DNA of 64,000 nt from positions 7,887,464 to 7,951,463 of the forward strand of contig CM057831.1 of NCBI GenBank assembly GCA_030068075.1, given 5' to 3'. Source of the DNA: Paguma larvata. Lineage: Eukaryota > Chordata > Mammalia > Carnivora > Viverridae. Positions 34,814-46,089 of the stretch are shown in pieces (position 1 is the first letter of the stretch; every line of letters begins with the position of its first letter). The translations under genes and the position numbers were made by a program. The notes under the pieces are model-generated. The model ran no database searches. It was given only the letters and a program-made list of their open reading frames with translations, and was not told the DNA's origin.

Positions 34814-37002
34814 GACTGATGAATACAATTATTTGAATAATTGTTATAAATGGGCAACACAAAGTACTTCTCTGTAGTTAATTATGAATTTGCAGTTCTC
34901 AGAAGGCTAATCCCTCACTTCTACGTGGCCCAATGAATATCAAAGCTTGCCACGTACGTGCTTGGCACCCACTGAACCATGCTAAACAAGGATGTTTCGA
35001 GAAGGCAGCTTTACTGCTGAATGCTTGCTTCCTTGGGGAGGATATGAGAAAGCTAATTGTAAAAAATAAAGACAAATATGTTTATGGAATATCATTGATA
35101 TGCAAAGTTGCCCATTAAAAAGCGACAGACAGTTGATGTACACCTCATTAATGGTGAAACTGTCATTTTTAATGGCATAAATTTTAAAATATACCAAATC
35201 ATCTGCAATCCACAGCTCAGATTACATCCGAAAGTGGGAAGCCATTTAGGTTAGTGGCATTAAATTTGGTTTTGCACTATTGTTGTATTTTCTGAATCTA
35301 TAGTGCTCTGCCATAGTTGGATAACTTTTGAATAAATGTAACTGGAAGAGTTTACTGAAGCACCGAGCACACACGTGAGGACAAGCAAAATTTACCTCCT
35401 AAATTTGCTTGGACTCGGGCGGTCTGTCCTCTTTCATGTTAAAAATTATATGCCTCTCCTTTTCTTAAAGAAACAAAAATGCATTTCGTGAAGCGGACAA
35501 TATTCTGCACGAGGAATCTTCACTATTTAGCAATACGTGGGGTTTTTGTCTTTCGAATCCTTGGGTTTTTGTCTTTAAACTCCCACGGCGTTTGTCAAAG
35601 CCCTCATCTTGTCCTTTGTAATGAAAATGCACCCAATACATTTCTTGAAACTTCGTTAAACAAACGAAAAGTTTAACTTTTGGTCTATGTGGCATTTTTT
35701 TTTTTTTGAGCGATTAATTCTGAGTAATTGACACAGGCTAATTTCCTATCTGCACTGGCATGGTCTCTTCTGCGGAGACGTGTGTTTTCCCTCTTCATGG
35801 TGTATATAAGGTGCTTCACATACCCTGAGCCTCCTCAGTGCCCCTCTCTGTAGGTGTTCCTTACTCCTCCTTTTGGGCAGACATCGCTGGCTTCTAAAAG
35901 TGGTATAATGTGGCAATCTTTAACCAGGTGAAGGAAAACCTCAAACGTTAGAAACAGCAAGAAATCCTAGAGGTATTTAAATAAAGCCAAGGTCAAGGTC
36001 AAGCAAAATTTAAATGCTTATGGGTTCGGTTCGCTAGGGTTTCATTTTTTTTCTCCCCCAGATAACGTCATAAAAGAAAGAATGATCAAAGAAAACCTCA
36101 AGGAAACAAAAAACGTAGCCCACCGGCTCGAGTCCATTCCCAGTATGAAAAAGTAGGCAACGGCCTCTTTCTTACCTAAGTGGCAGACATCTGATCACTT
36201 GGCCATATTATAGAAACTGTTACTTCCATCACCAGCCATAAGAGTTCAGACGCCCCCGGTAGTTTTAATCTAAAAGCTCAGTCATCCTGTTCTTCCTGCT
36301 TTGTCAGCTTTTGTGGAGTTTGTCCCTTCTTCCCATTAGCAGAAATTTGGTTCACGCCGTGAAACAGTAGCACATGTTTCCACACTGCATATCAAGGCTG
36401 AAACACAATCTTCAGGTCCTGCAGCCATTCGTAAACCTCTTTAGCTTTGTTCTTGAGTAGAACGAACCATGTCTGCAGAGTCCCTTGACTGAATGACAGC
36501 CTTTGAATGCCACTGTCGCGTACTCATACAGAGATGTGCAGAGAGGTACAGACACAGAGATGGTGACATAGAGGTTGCAATAATGCGCACTGCTGGCTAT
36601 TTGTCTTTGACATGGGGCTTCGGGATTTCCCCACAATTGAGGAGAAAGGAAGGTCAGAATTTCATGTGCCTTTAAGGAGTCTCTCAAGGCTTGCGCCACT
36701 CGTGAAATAAGTCTAAGTCGGGGAAAGGGAGATGCGGGGGCGGGGGGGGTGCTTTCCTGAGGGCAGCGGCCAGGGTAAGGAGTGTGTGGAGCTAGCGCAG
36801 GCCAAAGATTTTGAAACCAAAACTGAAGGTGAAAAATGGCTTCGGAGGGGTTCCCGGGTTGAGTCTTACCATAATCACCTACTGAATTAAAGACTGAGGA
36901 AAAACTCATTTGGGATATCTCAATCCATGAGATCGTCAGCCTCTGATAGGTCAAGAGGTGGAAAGCGAAAGGACAGGGAGACTAGAAAATAATAAAACGG
37001 GG

Positions 37003-37082
37003 GAGAGAGAGAGGGCTGAGAGAGAGAAAGAGAGGAGAGAGGGAGAGAGACGAAGAGGAGAGAGAGAAAGAGAGAGAGAGAA
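37003..37082. repeat. GA-rich purine tract
   Basis: About 80 bp of GA, GAAA and GGGA units on the plus strand, nearly all purine. Confidence 0.85.
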
Positions 37083-37416
37083 CCTCAAACCCAGAGGAAG
37101 CCAGCTCACTGCAGTGCAGCAAAAGCACAAGCACTATGCCAGACCATGGGCATGCTGTCACCCAGAGCCTCACACGGGGGGCTGGGTGGGGGAGGGGGAG
37201 GGCACACGCAGGGCTGGAAAAGAACAAGGCACAAGACACTTACAGAGAAGCGCCCACATTTGAACAAACAAAAACCATCACGCGCACCCACACATCAATA
37301 ATCATAAGAACGACAACACCGTCCGTGCTTTAAGTCACTCATGCATTTCTGCCATTGGTTTCAGACCCTGTGGTACCAGGATTTGGCAGAGTGGTTTTTT
37401 CTTTTTCTTTTCTTTC

Positions 37417-37448
<32 letters not shown>

Positions 37449-40400
37449 CATTGCTTAACATGCACACATAACACAGGATTCTTCCTGTCCAGGCCTGAAG
37501 GATGAGCTCCAAAAACACGAATGCTCAAGCTCCTTATTCAAAGAAAATCCCTTCGGTCACCCTAGTCTAAGAATCCCCTTCGGACACTCGCTTTTATCTT
37601 TACCATCAATTAGATCCTTAAAAAAACACATTGTGACTGATGGTTGTTTGGTTTCTTTTTGGAGAAAATCCATTTGATTTTGAATCATGCCCATGCACTT
37701 CTAACCTTCCAATACATGCGTATTCCAATCAGATATTGTAAGAACAAATGGTCAACATACATAAACAACTGGTATACTTCATACATACTCTAGCAACACA
37801 AGCTTGAATAAAGTATTTTAATGAGTCTTCAAAGGGAAAGCTTTTTCGAAATCATTTTTTTTTTCCTTTTTATAAAAGAAAAGAGAAATATAGAAAGAAC
37901 TCCAGGACGGAAACTTTTAAGACCAATAAAGTGGCCGCGACCGGCTGACCTAATACGTCTTGTCATTTAAGTTGCCGAGTTCTGAGACCATGACATTTTT
38001 CTAGGCCGGGATCTCTATTGTGAACATCTCAAGGTTACTCTCAAGTGAACCGAAGTCAAACGGCTGCTGCGCTGAAGAAGTTGGGTTTTAGCCACAGTGC
38101 CCTCTATTACAGTCAGTGCTGGATCTTTCTCTCTCCGGAAATCGGGTCCCCTGCTTTGTACTTTCCATCGTCTCCTACCACCTTTGACGACTAACCTGAA
38201 GATGGGTTTCCCCTCCGCCAAGTCAAATTCTAGATATTACTGTTGCTCTCATCAGTTTTTTGCTGGAGGCTGGAGGGTAGGCTGTTCGAGATGGTGGTAG
38301 GACCTCTTTGTGAGGAGGCTGCGAGGACTTTAGATGAGTCAGGAGAATGTGTTTATAAGTGTATCATACAGAGACTAACCTGGGCTATCACTTCTCTCGT
38401 TCTGCTGTTAAGGAATCGTATGAGTATGTGTATGGCCATTCTTTTTTTCTCCCCCAAATTTCTTGGCTCTAGGTTGTTTCCCACATACTGCCAGCCAGTG
38501 AACAACATCCTACTGGTGGACACTGTCCTTGAACTAAGAAGGCAATGGTTGCTTCTCTGTGTCCTGCCACAGGAATGCTATAAAGTCCTATTCCAAGTGT
38601 CTCTTTGTTACACCACAGAAAGAGATCACTGTCACTTTTTTTCTAGACAGAAAGAACTAATCAAAACCTGTGCCCCGGACCAAGATTGGCCCCTAAGCTA
38701 ACTTCTCATTTTTCAGGTCAGGGAACAGATTTCCTACTCGGAATACCTCACCGGACTCTAAGACCTACATCCATTAGTTTCACATAAAGTACACGGGTTT
38801 TATTGAAGGGACCTAGCAAATAGAACTCCGGAGTCTTAGGAGATAAATGATCAATATTTCTTCAAAGATCTCACACAATTCCGGAATCTTATGGTTACAT
38901 TTGACCCCGGAGTCAATTATAGGAAGCTCAGAACTTAAAGCATCTTAAAAAGAGAACGAAATCTCTTGAACGACATTAAAATAGCCTTAAAGCCCTGAGA
39001 CTAATCGATAAAAGTCAGGAAGTGCTCAATTAATGATGAAACGTACAAATAACCAAGCTCAATGGAGCACGGTGCCTGAGCTGCAGCAAGCACCATGGGC
39101 CATTACCTTGGAAAGCGGGAGCTTTATACCTGACTTCTCGTGATTGCCAGTGTTTCTGGCCCTTTCATTTTTCCCTTTGTGCCAACGACAGGAAAGGGCC
39201 AGGTGAGGTGGGCAGGGAGCGCTCCGTACCTAAGGTCATTCCGCTTTCTTGGGATTCCTCGTCACGGAGTCCAAATACGGGGGTGACGTGCCAAGCACCA
39301 AGGCCTGACCTTCGGGGTCGGCTCACCCAGGACAGGTTTTGCTTAGAGATTTCCAACTGACAAGTTCTCAAACGGAGGTCTGTTTTAAGGAAGCCAGTGT
39401 GCGCTAGGAAGAGATGTTTTGCTAAAAGTTGCATGAGCAGTAAAGTGTTGGCTGATCACCTCTCGTCACTTAAATGACACGGTCCAACGCTGTACACCAT
39501 GCAAAGTGATTTAAATAGGCCCTTTACCAAAAAATTCCCCGGAACTCAGTTATTAAAATTCTGTGCAATTTTTAACCATCGTTATCTTTGTCTGAGCACA
39601 AGATCACCAAGGTCAGAGTTAAGAAATAAAGTCCTATACAGATGAAACAGGATTCTAACTTTCTGACTGGAGAGACACAGGAAAGTTAACAGACCTATTC
39701 CAACCTTGTAAGTTGGAGATGCAATCGGGAAGAGGATTTCCTGGTGGCCGTTTGTTTTTTTTAAATCACTTTTTGGTTAAAACCATAACCAACTTTTTAG
39801 TATTTTGCCTGCGAGGTACCTGCGCGCAAACGATTTTTTAAATCCACGCTTAACGCTGCTAAAATTTACATACGGTGTCATTCTTGGTCTGGAGAGGAGT
39901 CCTGCCTAATGCTAGCGTGAACTTTCATGCACACATAGAGATTAAGACCGAAGTGGCATTGGTTTGGGGAGGCAAACAGGATGGGGAACATAATTAAGAG
40001 AAGAGAGGTGACCTCCCTCTTTGTGACCTCGTGAATTTAAACAGGACTCCTGTGTCCTCACCTGTCCTTTGGCCTCAACTACTAAGTGACCCAAATGACC
40101 CCTCTTCCAAATGTTACCTGGGACTCTAGCCTATAAACGAAGAAAGCAATTGGGTCTTGAATCGAGAGGCTGTGATTTTTAGGCAAATATTTGTTTTTGA
40201 AGTCCCCTGTGTTTTGGTGTCCACCCGGAAGTCTATCAACAGGGGGCCACGGCCTGGGTCCCAGCCAGTGAGGTGGCCACCTGGCCTCCGACCGGCACCA
40301 CTGGCTGCTGAACTCACAACAGAAATGACAAGACCCGACATCCTTCCAAGCCTTAAAAAATTATAGTATATTTATGAGATCAGTCTAGTTGAAACACGAT

Positions 40401-40491
40401 TTCCCTTGAAGACTGCATTTCGCTTTTTCCCAGGCTTGCCTTGCCTCTCAGCGGCGCTGAGAAAGTAGATAAACAGTAATGTGATACCAAC

Positions 40492-40524
40492 CGTGAACTG
40501 CTGGCTCGGTCGTCGTTGCTGTGT
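40492..40524 (-). CDS. CADM1: CADM1 stalk exon 2: 33-bp alternative micro-exon
   Basis: A good pyrimidine tract and CTGTAG acceptor precede AC, which completes an Asp codon. The exon then reads TATTTEPAVH and ends with G before a weak donor, GTTGGT. It is 11 codons, phase 1 to phase 1. CADM1 isoforms with an insert of the type TTATTEPAVH are known, so I read this as the alternatively spliced stalk exon. The poor donor and small size fit regulated inclusion. A GCATG motif (RBFOX type) lies on the transcribed strand about 50 nt upstream of the acceptor (40575-40579). It adds threonines, potential O-glycosylation sites, next to the membrane and would alter stalk length and shedding. Confidence 0.92.
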
Positions 40525-40939
40525 CTACAGACGGGAACAGAGGATTGGAGGAAGGGAGGAAACAGGAGGAACGGCATGCAAAAAAAGGGAAAATGGAAAA
40601 AAAATGGAACAGATAATATATGAGCAAGCTTTCAAAGAACATCGCGTGACAAGCAATAATAAATGAAAAGCAAAAAGCATTTGAAGTGAGTTGCACTGTT
40701 TTAAGACATGCCTTCAGCTCAAAGCTGCGAGCCAGTGAGGAAAACAGTCAATTCTTTGGTTCTGGGGGTCTTGCCAGGACGCGTCTACTTGCTAGTCAGT
40801 AGTCGGGGGAACATGCAAAGTGAGGAGAAACACCAGTGCAAACTCTTAACGCATCAAGGCTCAGGACCGGGACAGAAGAGCTCAGTCGGAAGGCTGGCTA
40901 AACAATGGATTCATACATTCAAACATTGCCTTTGTTTTA

Positions 40940-41480
40940 AGCCAGCCCACGCGGGCACTCGGCTTCGTGACTGCCAATGAGGCGTCGCCGCGTCAATCAC
41001 GCTTTCGGGATCCTGGGGAGGCTGAGGCTCAGACGCCGGGAGACGAACACGCGAGCTCGAGATTTCCATCCCGTGTGTTATTCCAGCAGAGTTCAGCGGG
41101 AAAGTTCAACGAACTGGGAGGCCACGGGAACGGGCATATTAAAGGTTTCCAGGTAAGTTTCGGGACCCGCCCCCGCGCCCGTCCCCCGCCACGACCCACC
41201 GCGGATCCATGCTTCACTCCCCAGCTCTCGCGATGTTACAACCTCAGAGCAGAAGACGGTCAGGGAAACGGCCACGTCCACACCATTTGCCGAACGCCCC
41301 TTCTGATCACGTGACATTCCACAAATTAAAGGCCCCTGCTCTCAGTTCGGAAGCACGTTCACCGCGGGGAGCCGCTAGGCGCCCTGCCTTTCCGGCCGCG
41401 GCGGGAGACGGCACGCTGGCGTTTTCACTGCCAGATAGATGCCCTTGCCCTTGCCGGGGAAGAGGACGTGGTCTGTCTCT
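40940..41480. promoter_or_regulatory. Intronic CpG-rich patch
   Basis: Many CpGs in GC-rich sequence, including CCGCGG, TCGCGA and CGCCCC-type motifs, about 400 bp upstream (in CADM1 sense) of the 33-bp exon. A consensus donor AG|GTAAGT lies inside it on the plus strand (41151-41158), opposite to CADM1. Function unknown. Confidence 0.45.
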
Positions 41481-41996
41481 TCTTCTATTTCTGATGCCGT
41501 TCAAGTTTCCTCCTCCTGCCAGGCTTCAAACCAGGCCTGCTGTCCTGGCTCCTCTTCACAGGAAACTGCTCAAGGGGCTCAAGAAAGTTCCTTTTGATTT
41601 TTGGCTAGAAGGAAAGTGGGATAAATATCTAACAAAATGCATGATGGCATTCTTTATCCAGTCTTTTTTTTTTTTTTTTAACACCACTGCCATGGCCAAC
41701 TGAATTCCAGCGTCAACCCATCTGGCCACGCTTCCGTGTTCAGCACTCCACCTCTGCAGTAGGTTCCCTTCCGCCGTCCCCTTCTGGCCAGGAAAGGTCG
41801 GTGACGCGGGCACAGCAGCTCGTCATCCGTGGCTGGGGTGGTGTTCTTGCTGAAAACTGCAGGGAGTTACCTGTCCTTTCCCCCCCTCCCCTATAATGCA
41901 GCTATTGAAGTTGGGAATTATTTTTATGAATTCTAGAGACTCCGAAAGACTTCCAGACTTGACACAGGCAATGTTTAAATGCACTGGGATGCCAAA

Positions 41997-42015
41997 TTTT
42001 TTTTTTTTTTTTTTT
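41997..42015. repeat. Poly-T run (19)
   Basis: Homopolymer. Confidence 0.9.
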
Positions 42016-43961
42016 GGTCATATGAGCCTGGTGCTTCTGGTTTGCAAAATCTGACCCGTGAATCCACACCGGTGTTCCTCTTCAGTTGCGTGCGTTCCTC
42101 GGGACCCTACACCATTAAAAACTTGCAGCCCTTCTAAGGAGCCAGAATTAACCAGCGGTCTGAGAAGCCACTGCAGCTTAATATAACTTATAGCTGAGTT
42201 TCTGAAGAACAGATGAAGGAAAGAAAGACATAAAATACACCACATAAGAACATAATACTTACTTACAAGTCAAGTCTGTATGCATAAAATAGCAGTAAAA
42301 AAACAATACCAAAAACTGTACAGTTGAAACCTCGCTATATCAGACTGCCGGGACGCAGTGGACCCATCTCCTTACTTGAAACATTCGAGTCAAGTGTTAG
42401 TTCGAGGTGTTTTCAATTTCAGGGGCAAAATCAAAGGCATATTTGTACAGAAACATTTATATGCAGGTTAAAACATGTTATGGGTAGGCACTGGCTCCTT
42501 TCCAGAATTAAAAACAACAAAACAATAAACACGTTGGCTTATTTTCGTAGCAGCACTTTCTCATACGTTTTATTTTTTAGCAGGTGAACAATTAGCATAA
42601 ACCGAAAGGAGGCGGAGGAAATCCTAAGGGTTAGAGCCCTCAGAAATCGTATCTCAGCGTTAACCAGCGACTCCTGGATTTCCTGTTTCCTACATCTCAA
42701 CACTGTCGCCCTTATCAGGAAATTAACCTGAAGGAACCTAGGCGTCAGTTTCTATGTGGGCACTAGAAAATAAAGGAGAAAGTCCACAGTGCAGCTAGCT
42801 TCCCCATTCTGGGGATGGGAAATCCATCAATTGCACCCCAAGGGGAGGAAAAAGGAACGCCGGGAGGGGAAGAAACACCTTGGAGAGCGGTCATAAGCAA
42901 ACACATGTTCACGTCAAACCACACAGTCACTGTGGCTGGAAATGGCAGTCACGGTCAGCCAGGAAGCAGGAGAACAGAGCAGACACACGGGCCGGCCACA
43001 GAGTTGGAGCGAGGTCTGAGGGTGTGTCGGGGGAGGCGCCGATTCTATTTCTCTAAGAGCATCTGCTGCGCTATCTGAACAGAGGCGATTTCAAGTAAAG
43101 AATGGAAAAAAAAAAATTCTTTGGAAGTGACTTCGTGTTCCCCGCAGGAGAGCACTGTGACAGAATCTAATTCTCCTTCATCATTGCATTATGACTTCAT
43201 GCAGAAACCACAGACACTCTGGCTCTGAAGCAAGTGTGGCCCTGTGAGGGGGGATTTGCTAGGTGCGTCTTCGTCGGAAGGCTGGCGAGGTGTGCGGGCC
43301 CGCCCCCGTGAATCGACTTGTGGGGTCGCACTGTCCTCCGATCGCGTTCTAAGCGTATGGGCAAAACGCGAGCGGTAACTTTCCGACGTACGTCAGCAAG
43401 GCAGCGCTCCGCTTGAACAAGGAGAGCTCCTAATCGTCCCAACAAAGACATTCTTAAACTTCGTTTGGCTGCCGCCTTTGAGGAACTAATCTCTGAGCCG
43501 GGCCCCAGGGAGAAAGAGGTCACAAAGAGTTGAGTTGGGCTCACGGTGGCATACGGTTATGGAATTAAAAAGGCCTCGCTGAGCTTACGGTCTCTATTTT
43601 AATTTTAAAGACAAAAAGGCAAATTTATTGGATATTTATTTTATATGGTCAACAAGAACAACAAAACAATCCCATGTTCTCGCAAACCCAGTTAAGTGTG
43701 TACGGCCTTAACCGTCATTCTCTAGCTGCTTTATGAGTATAATCAAACGAGGCGTCCAAGGGCGGCCCCTGCGCTATTTGGAAGAAGCACATTTCGCTAA
43801 GTATCGACTTCTTGGTCTCCCCGTCATACGAAGTTTATGGCACCCTATCTTGAATAAATTAAACACTGCCTATATTTCATGTGGGGGTATAAGATACTTA
43901 CAAAACGAAAAGGCTCTGACAGTGTGTGAGATTAGAGACAGTAGCCATTTCACCAAGTAGC

Positions 43962-43983
43962 AAAAAAAAAAAAAAAAAAAAAA
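43962..43983. repeat. Poly-A run (22)
   Basis: Homopolymer. Confidence 0.9.
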
Positions 43984-45532
43984 TTTGCTGCACGAGAGGC
44001 AGCTGGGCAATATTTAGTTGAAACAGTAGTGCATGCATTCCACTGTGGCACTCTCTAATCCTTTCATATGGATTCTCTCCAACTTAGAATTGTTCATGGA
44101 GTGTGACAGACTGGGGGTTTAAAACTAATCCATAAATTAGTCCATGGTCTCAAACACAACGGGTGCCATAAATGAAAATGAAAATCCTAGAACAGAATTA
44201 AATTCACAACCTTAAATACTTTCTCTTCTCCAATTGCTCTGTGGTGCTCCCGCGCTACGAGGCACAGACTCCCCGCAAGACTGCATTTCGGGGTGTGTGC
44301 GAGTAGGGTATCCGTTAAAAAACGCGCAGGGTAAGAACTCCGAGAGCCCAATCTGCTCAAAAGCAGAGCTTAATTGTAGAGAATTTCAGTTCTCCTGTTT
44401 TGATGGTCATAAGCTTAAATGAAAGCATACTAAGCAGTCCGGACATACTTTAATACACTTTCCCCCAGTTTATTTTCTTAACTGAAGTCAGTAAGGAGCC
44501 AATGGGTTTTCTTAATTGAATTCCCCTTCAGTTTCTGTTACGGGGCTGCTTTAAATCTAGACACTGGGGCGGGCAAAGAATGCCCCTGACAATTTTATTT
44601 TCATGGTCGTGTTCTGCTGGCCAATATATATTAAATATAGGGTTCTTTTTTCTATTATTCTTTTCTTTATTTATTTCTGCCTTATTTGAAATCTATTGAA
44701 AGCAAAAATACGTGCTGGAAAATTAAACTTTGAAATTTATTTTCTAACAGATTCCTGGTTAATTTTCTTTCCAACTATGTTAGGGCTTTAATTAAGCTCC
44801 CATTTCTCAGGCACGGGAGAAACGGGATGGGAACAGACCGGAAGCTACAAAGGTCCAGACAGGAGAGTCACGATACGGCTCTCTTCCTTCTCAAAGTCAC
44901 CCGCCCCTCCTCCCACAGAACAGCAGGAGGGGGGATGGACTGGCTTTTTTGTTCAGCAATTTCGAGTTTTGTTCAGAATTGTTCACGACTGCTGCCGTGC
45001 CCCCCTGAGATCTTTTCATTTGCAAACCAGATGTTCCGAAAATCATAGGAACCTGTACAGTGGTTTCACCTCACAAGGAAACGACTCCTCTGCCCTGGTG
45101 GGTGAAGGCTGGGCTGAAGGAGGGGGTAGGGAGGCGGAAGGCACGGGTGAGGGGAGGGACAGAAGGGGGCACTGCAAGGAAGGTGAAGGTGCAGAGCGAA
45201 CTCTTTGCTTACATGCTGGGGGTGCTGGGTCCTTCTAAGTCCTACCTTTCTCACCAAGGTAGATCCAACCATCACTTTCTAAGCCTGAGCAACCTGTGTG
45301 CTTGAGGCTAGTTTCCTGCACTGTGGATAAATAATCTCTTGGATTAGTTTTAAGCAAGGAACATAAAAGTATGGAAATTAAGATAGAAGCATTAGAAAAA
45401 TAACCCCCAGTTGCCATCTCTCAGTCCTTTTTTTTTTTTTTTTTAAAGGCAGAATTAGGTACATTCTTCACTGTAGTATTCTAACTGGTTTTATTCGCTC
45501 CTAAATCAGGGTGGGCCAAGACCTGGCTGGCT

Positions 45533-45741
45533 GAGGCGCCTGGGTGGCTCAGCTGGTTAAGCGTCCAACTTCGGCTCAGGTCAGGATCTCGTGGTTCATG
45601 GGTTTGAGCCCCGCATTGGGCTCCGTGCTGACAGCTCGGATTCTGTGTCTCCCTCTCTCTCGGCTCCTCCCCGAATCGCATTCTGTCTCTGTCTCTCTCT
45701 CTCAAAAATATATAAACATTAAAAAAATTAAAAGAAAAAAT
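45533..45741 (+). mobile_element. Carnivore tRNA-derived SINE, felid type
   Basis: The body starts at the gaggcgcctgggtggctcag head, with the tRNA-like B-box region 'ggtttgagcccc', then a CT-rich stretch and an A-rich tail with 'atataaacatt'. A 9-bp target-site duplication, tggctggct, flanks it (45524-45532 and 45742-45750). Low divergence from the family head indicates a fairly recent insertion. Confidence 0.93.
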
Positions 45742-45898
45742 TGGCTGGCTCTGATGCTGTTTGTAATAGGCTTATTCTTGCCAGCAAAATAAAAATCTAC
45801 ACTCTGGAGACAGTATGAAAAAAAAAATGGCCAAGCTATTTTGGGGCAAAAACTTGAAAAGATGGCTCCTTCATATTTACCAGCACCTAATTCCTGTT

Positions 45899-46089
45899 GG
45901 GGCACCTGCGTGGCTCAGTTGGGTAAGCTCAGGTCATGATCTCACAGTTTGTGAGTTCGAGCCCTGCTGACAGCTCAGAGCCTGGAGCCTGCTTCGGATT
46001 CTGTGTCTCCCTCTCTCCCGGCCCCTCCCCTGCTCACATTCTGTCTCTGTCTCTCTCAAAAATAAACAAACATTAAAAAAAAAAAAAAG
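45899..46089 (+). mobile_element. Carnivore tRNA-derived SINE, head shortened
   Basis: Same family and orientation as the neighbour about 160 bp to the left. Flanked by attcctgtt (45890-45898) and attcttgtt (46090-46098), a 9-bp duplication with one mismatch. The head lacks about 15-20 bp after 'ggctcagttgggtaag' compared with its neighbour, so the tRNA-like A-box region is damaged. Confidence 0.9.

Larger units (their letters stand above)
33221..40491 (-). other. CADM1: CADM1 intron between stalk exons 2 and 3
   Basis: A 7.3-kb intron with an L2 fragment (34.25-34.35 kb), paired CCAAT-type motifs followed by a TATA-like motif (34764-34813), a perfect inverted repeat (34825-34844), a GA-rich tract (37003-37082) and a CT/T-rich tract (37397-37447). 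The remainder is unique AT-rich sequence with no gene visible. Confidence 0.85.

Noticed and set aside
35800..35812. A GTATATAAGG TATA-like motif
   Set aside because: An isolated AT-rich match with no other promoter elements nearby.
38243..38701. A 152-codon plus-strand open frame with hydrophobic stretches
   Set aside because: Starts at TTG, has no recognisable family, and could be chance or an unrecognised old repeat.
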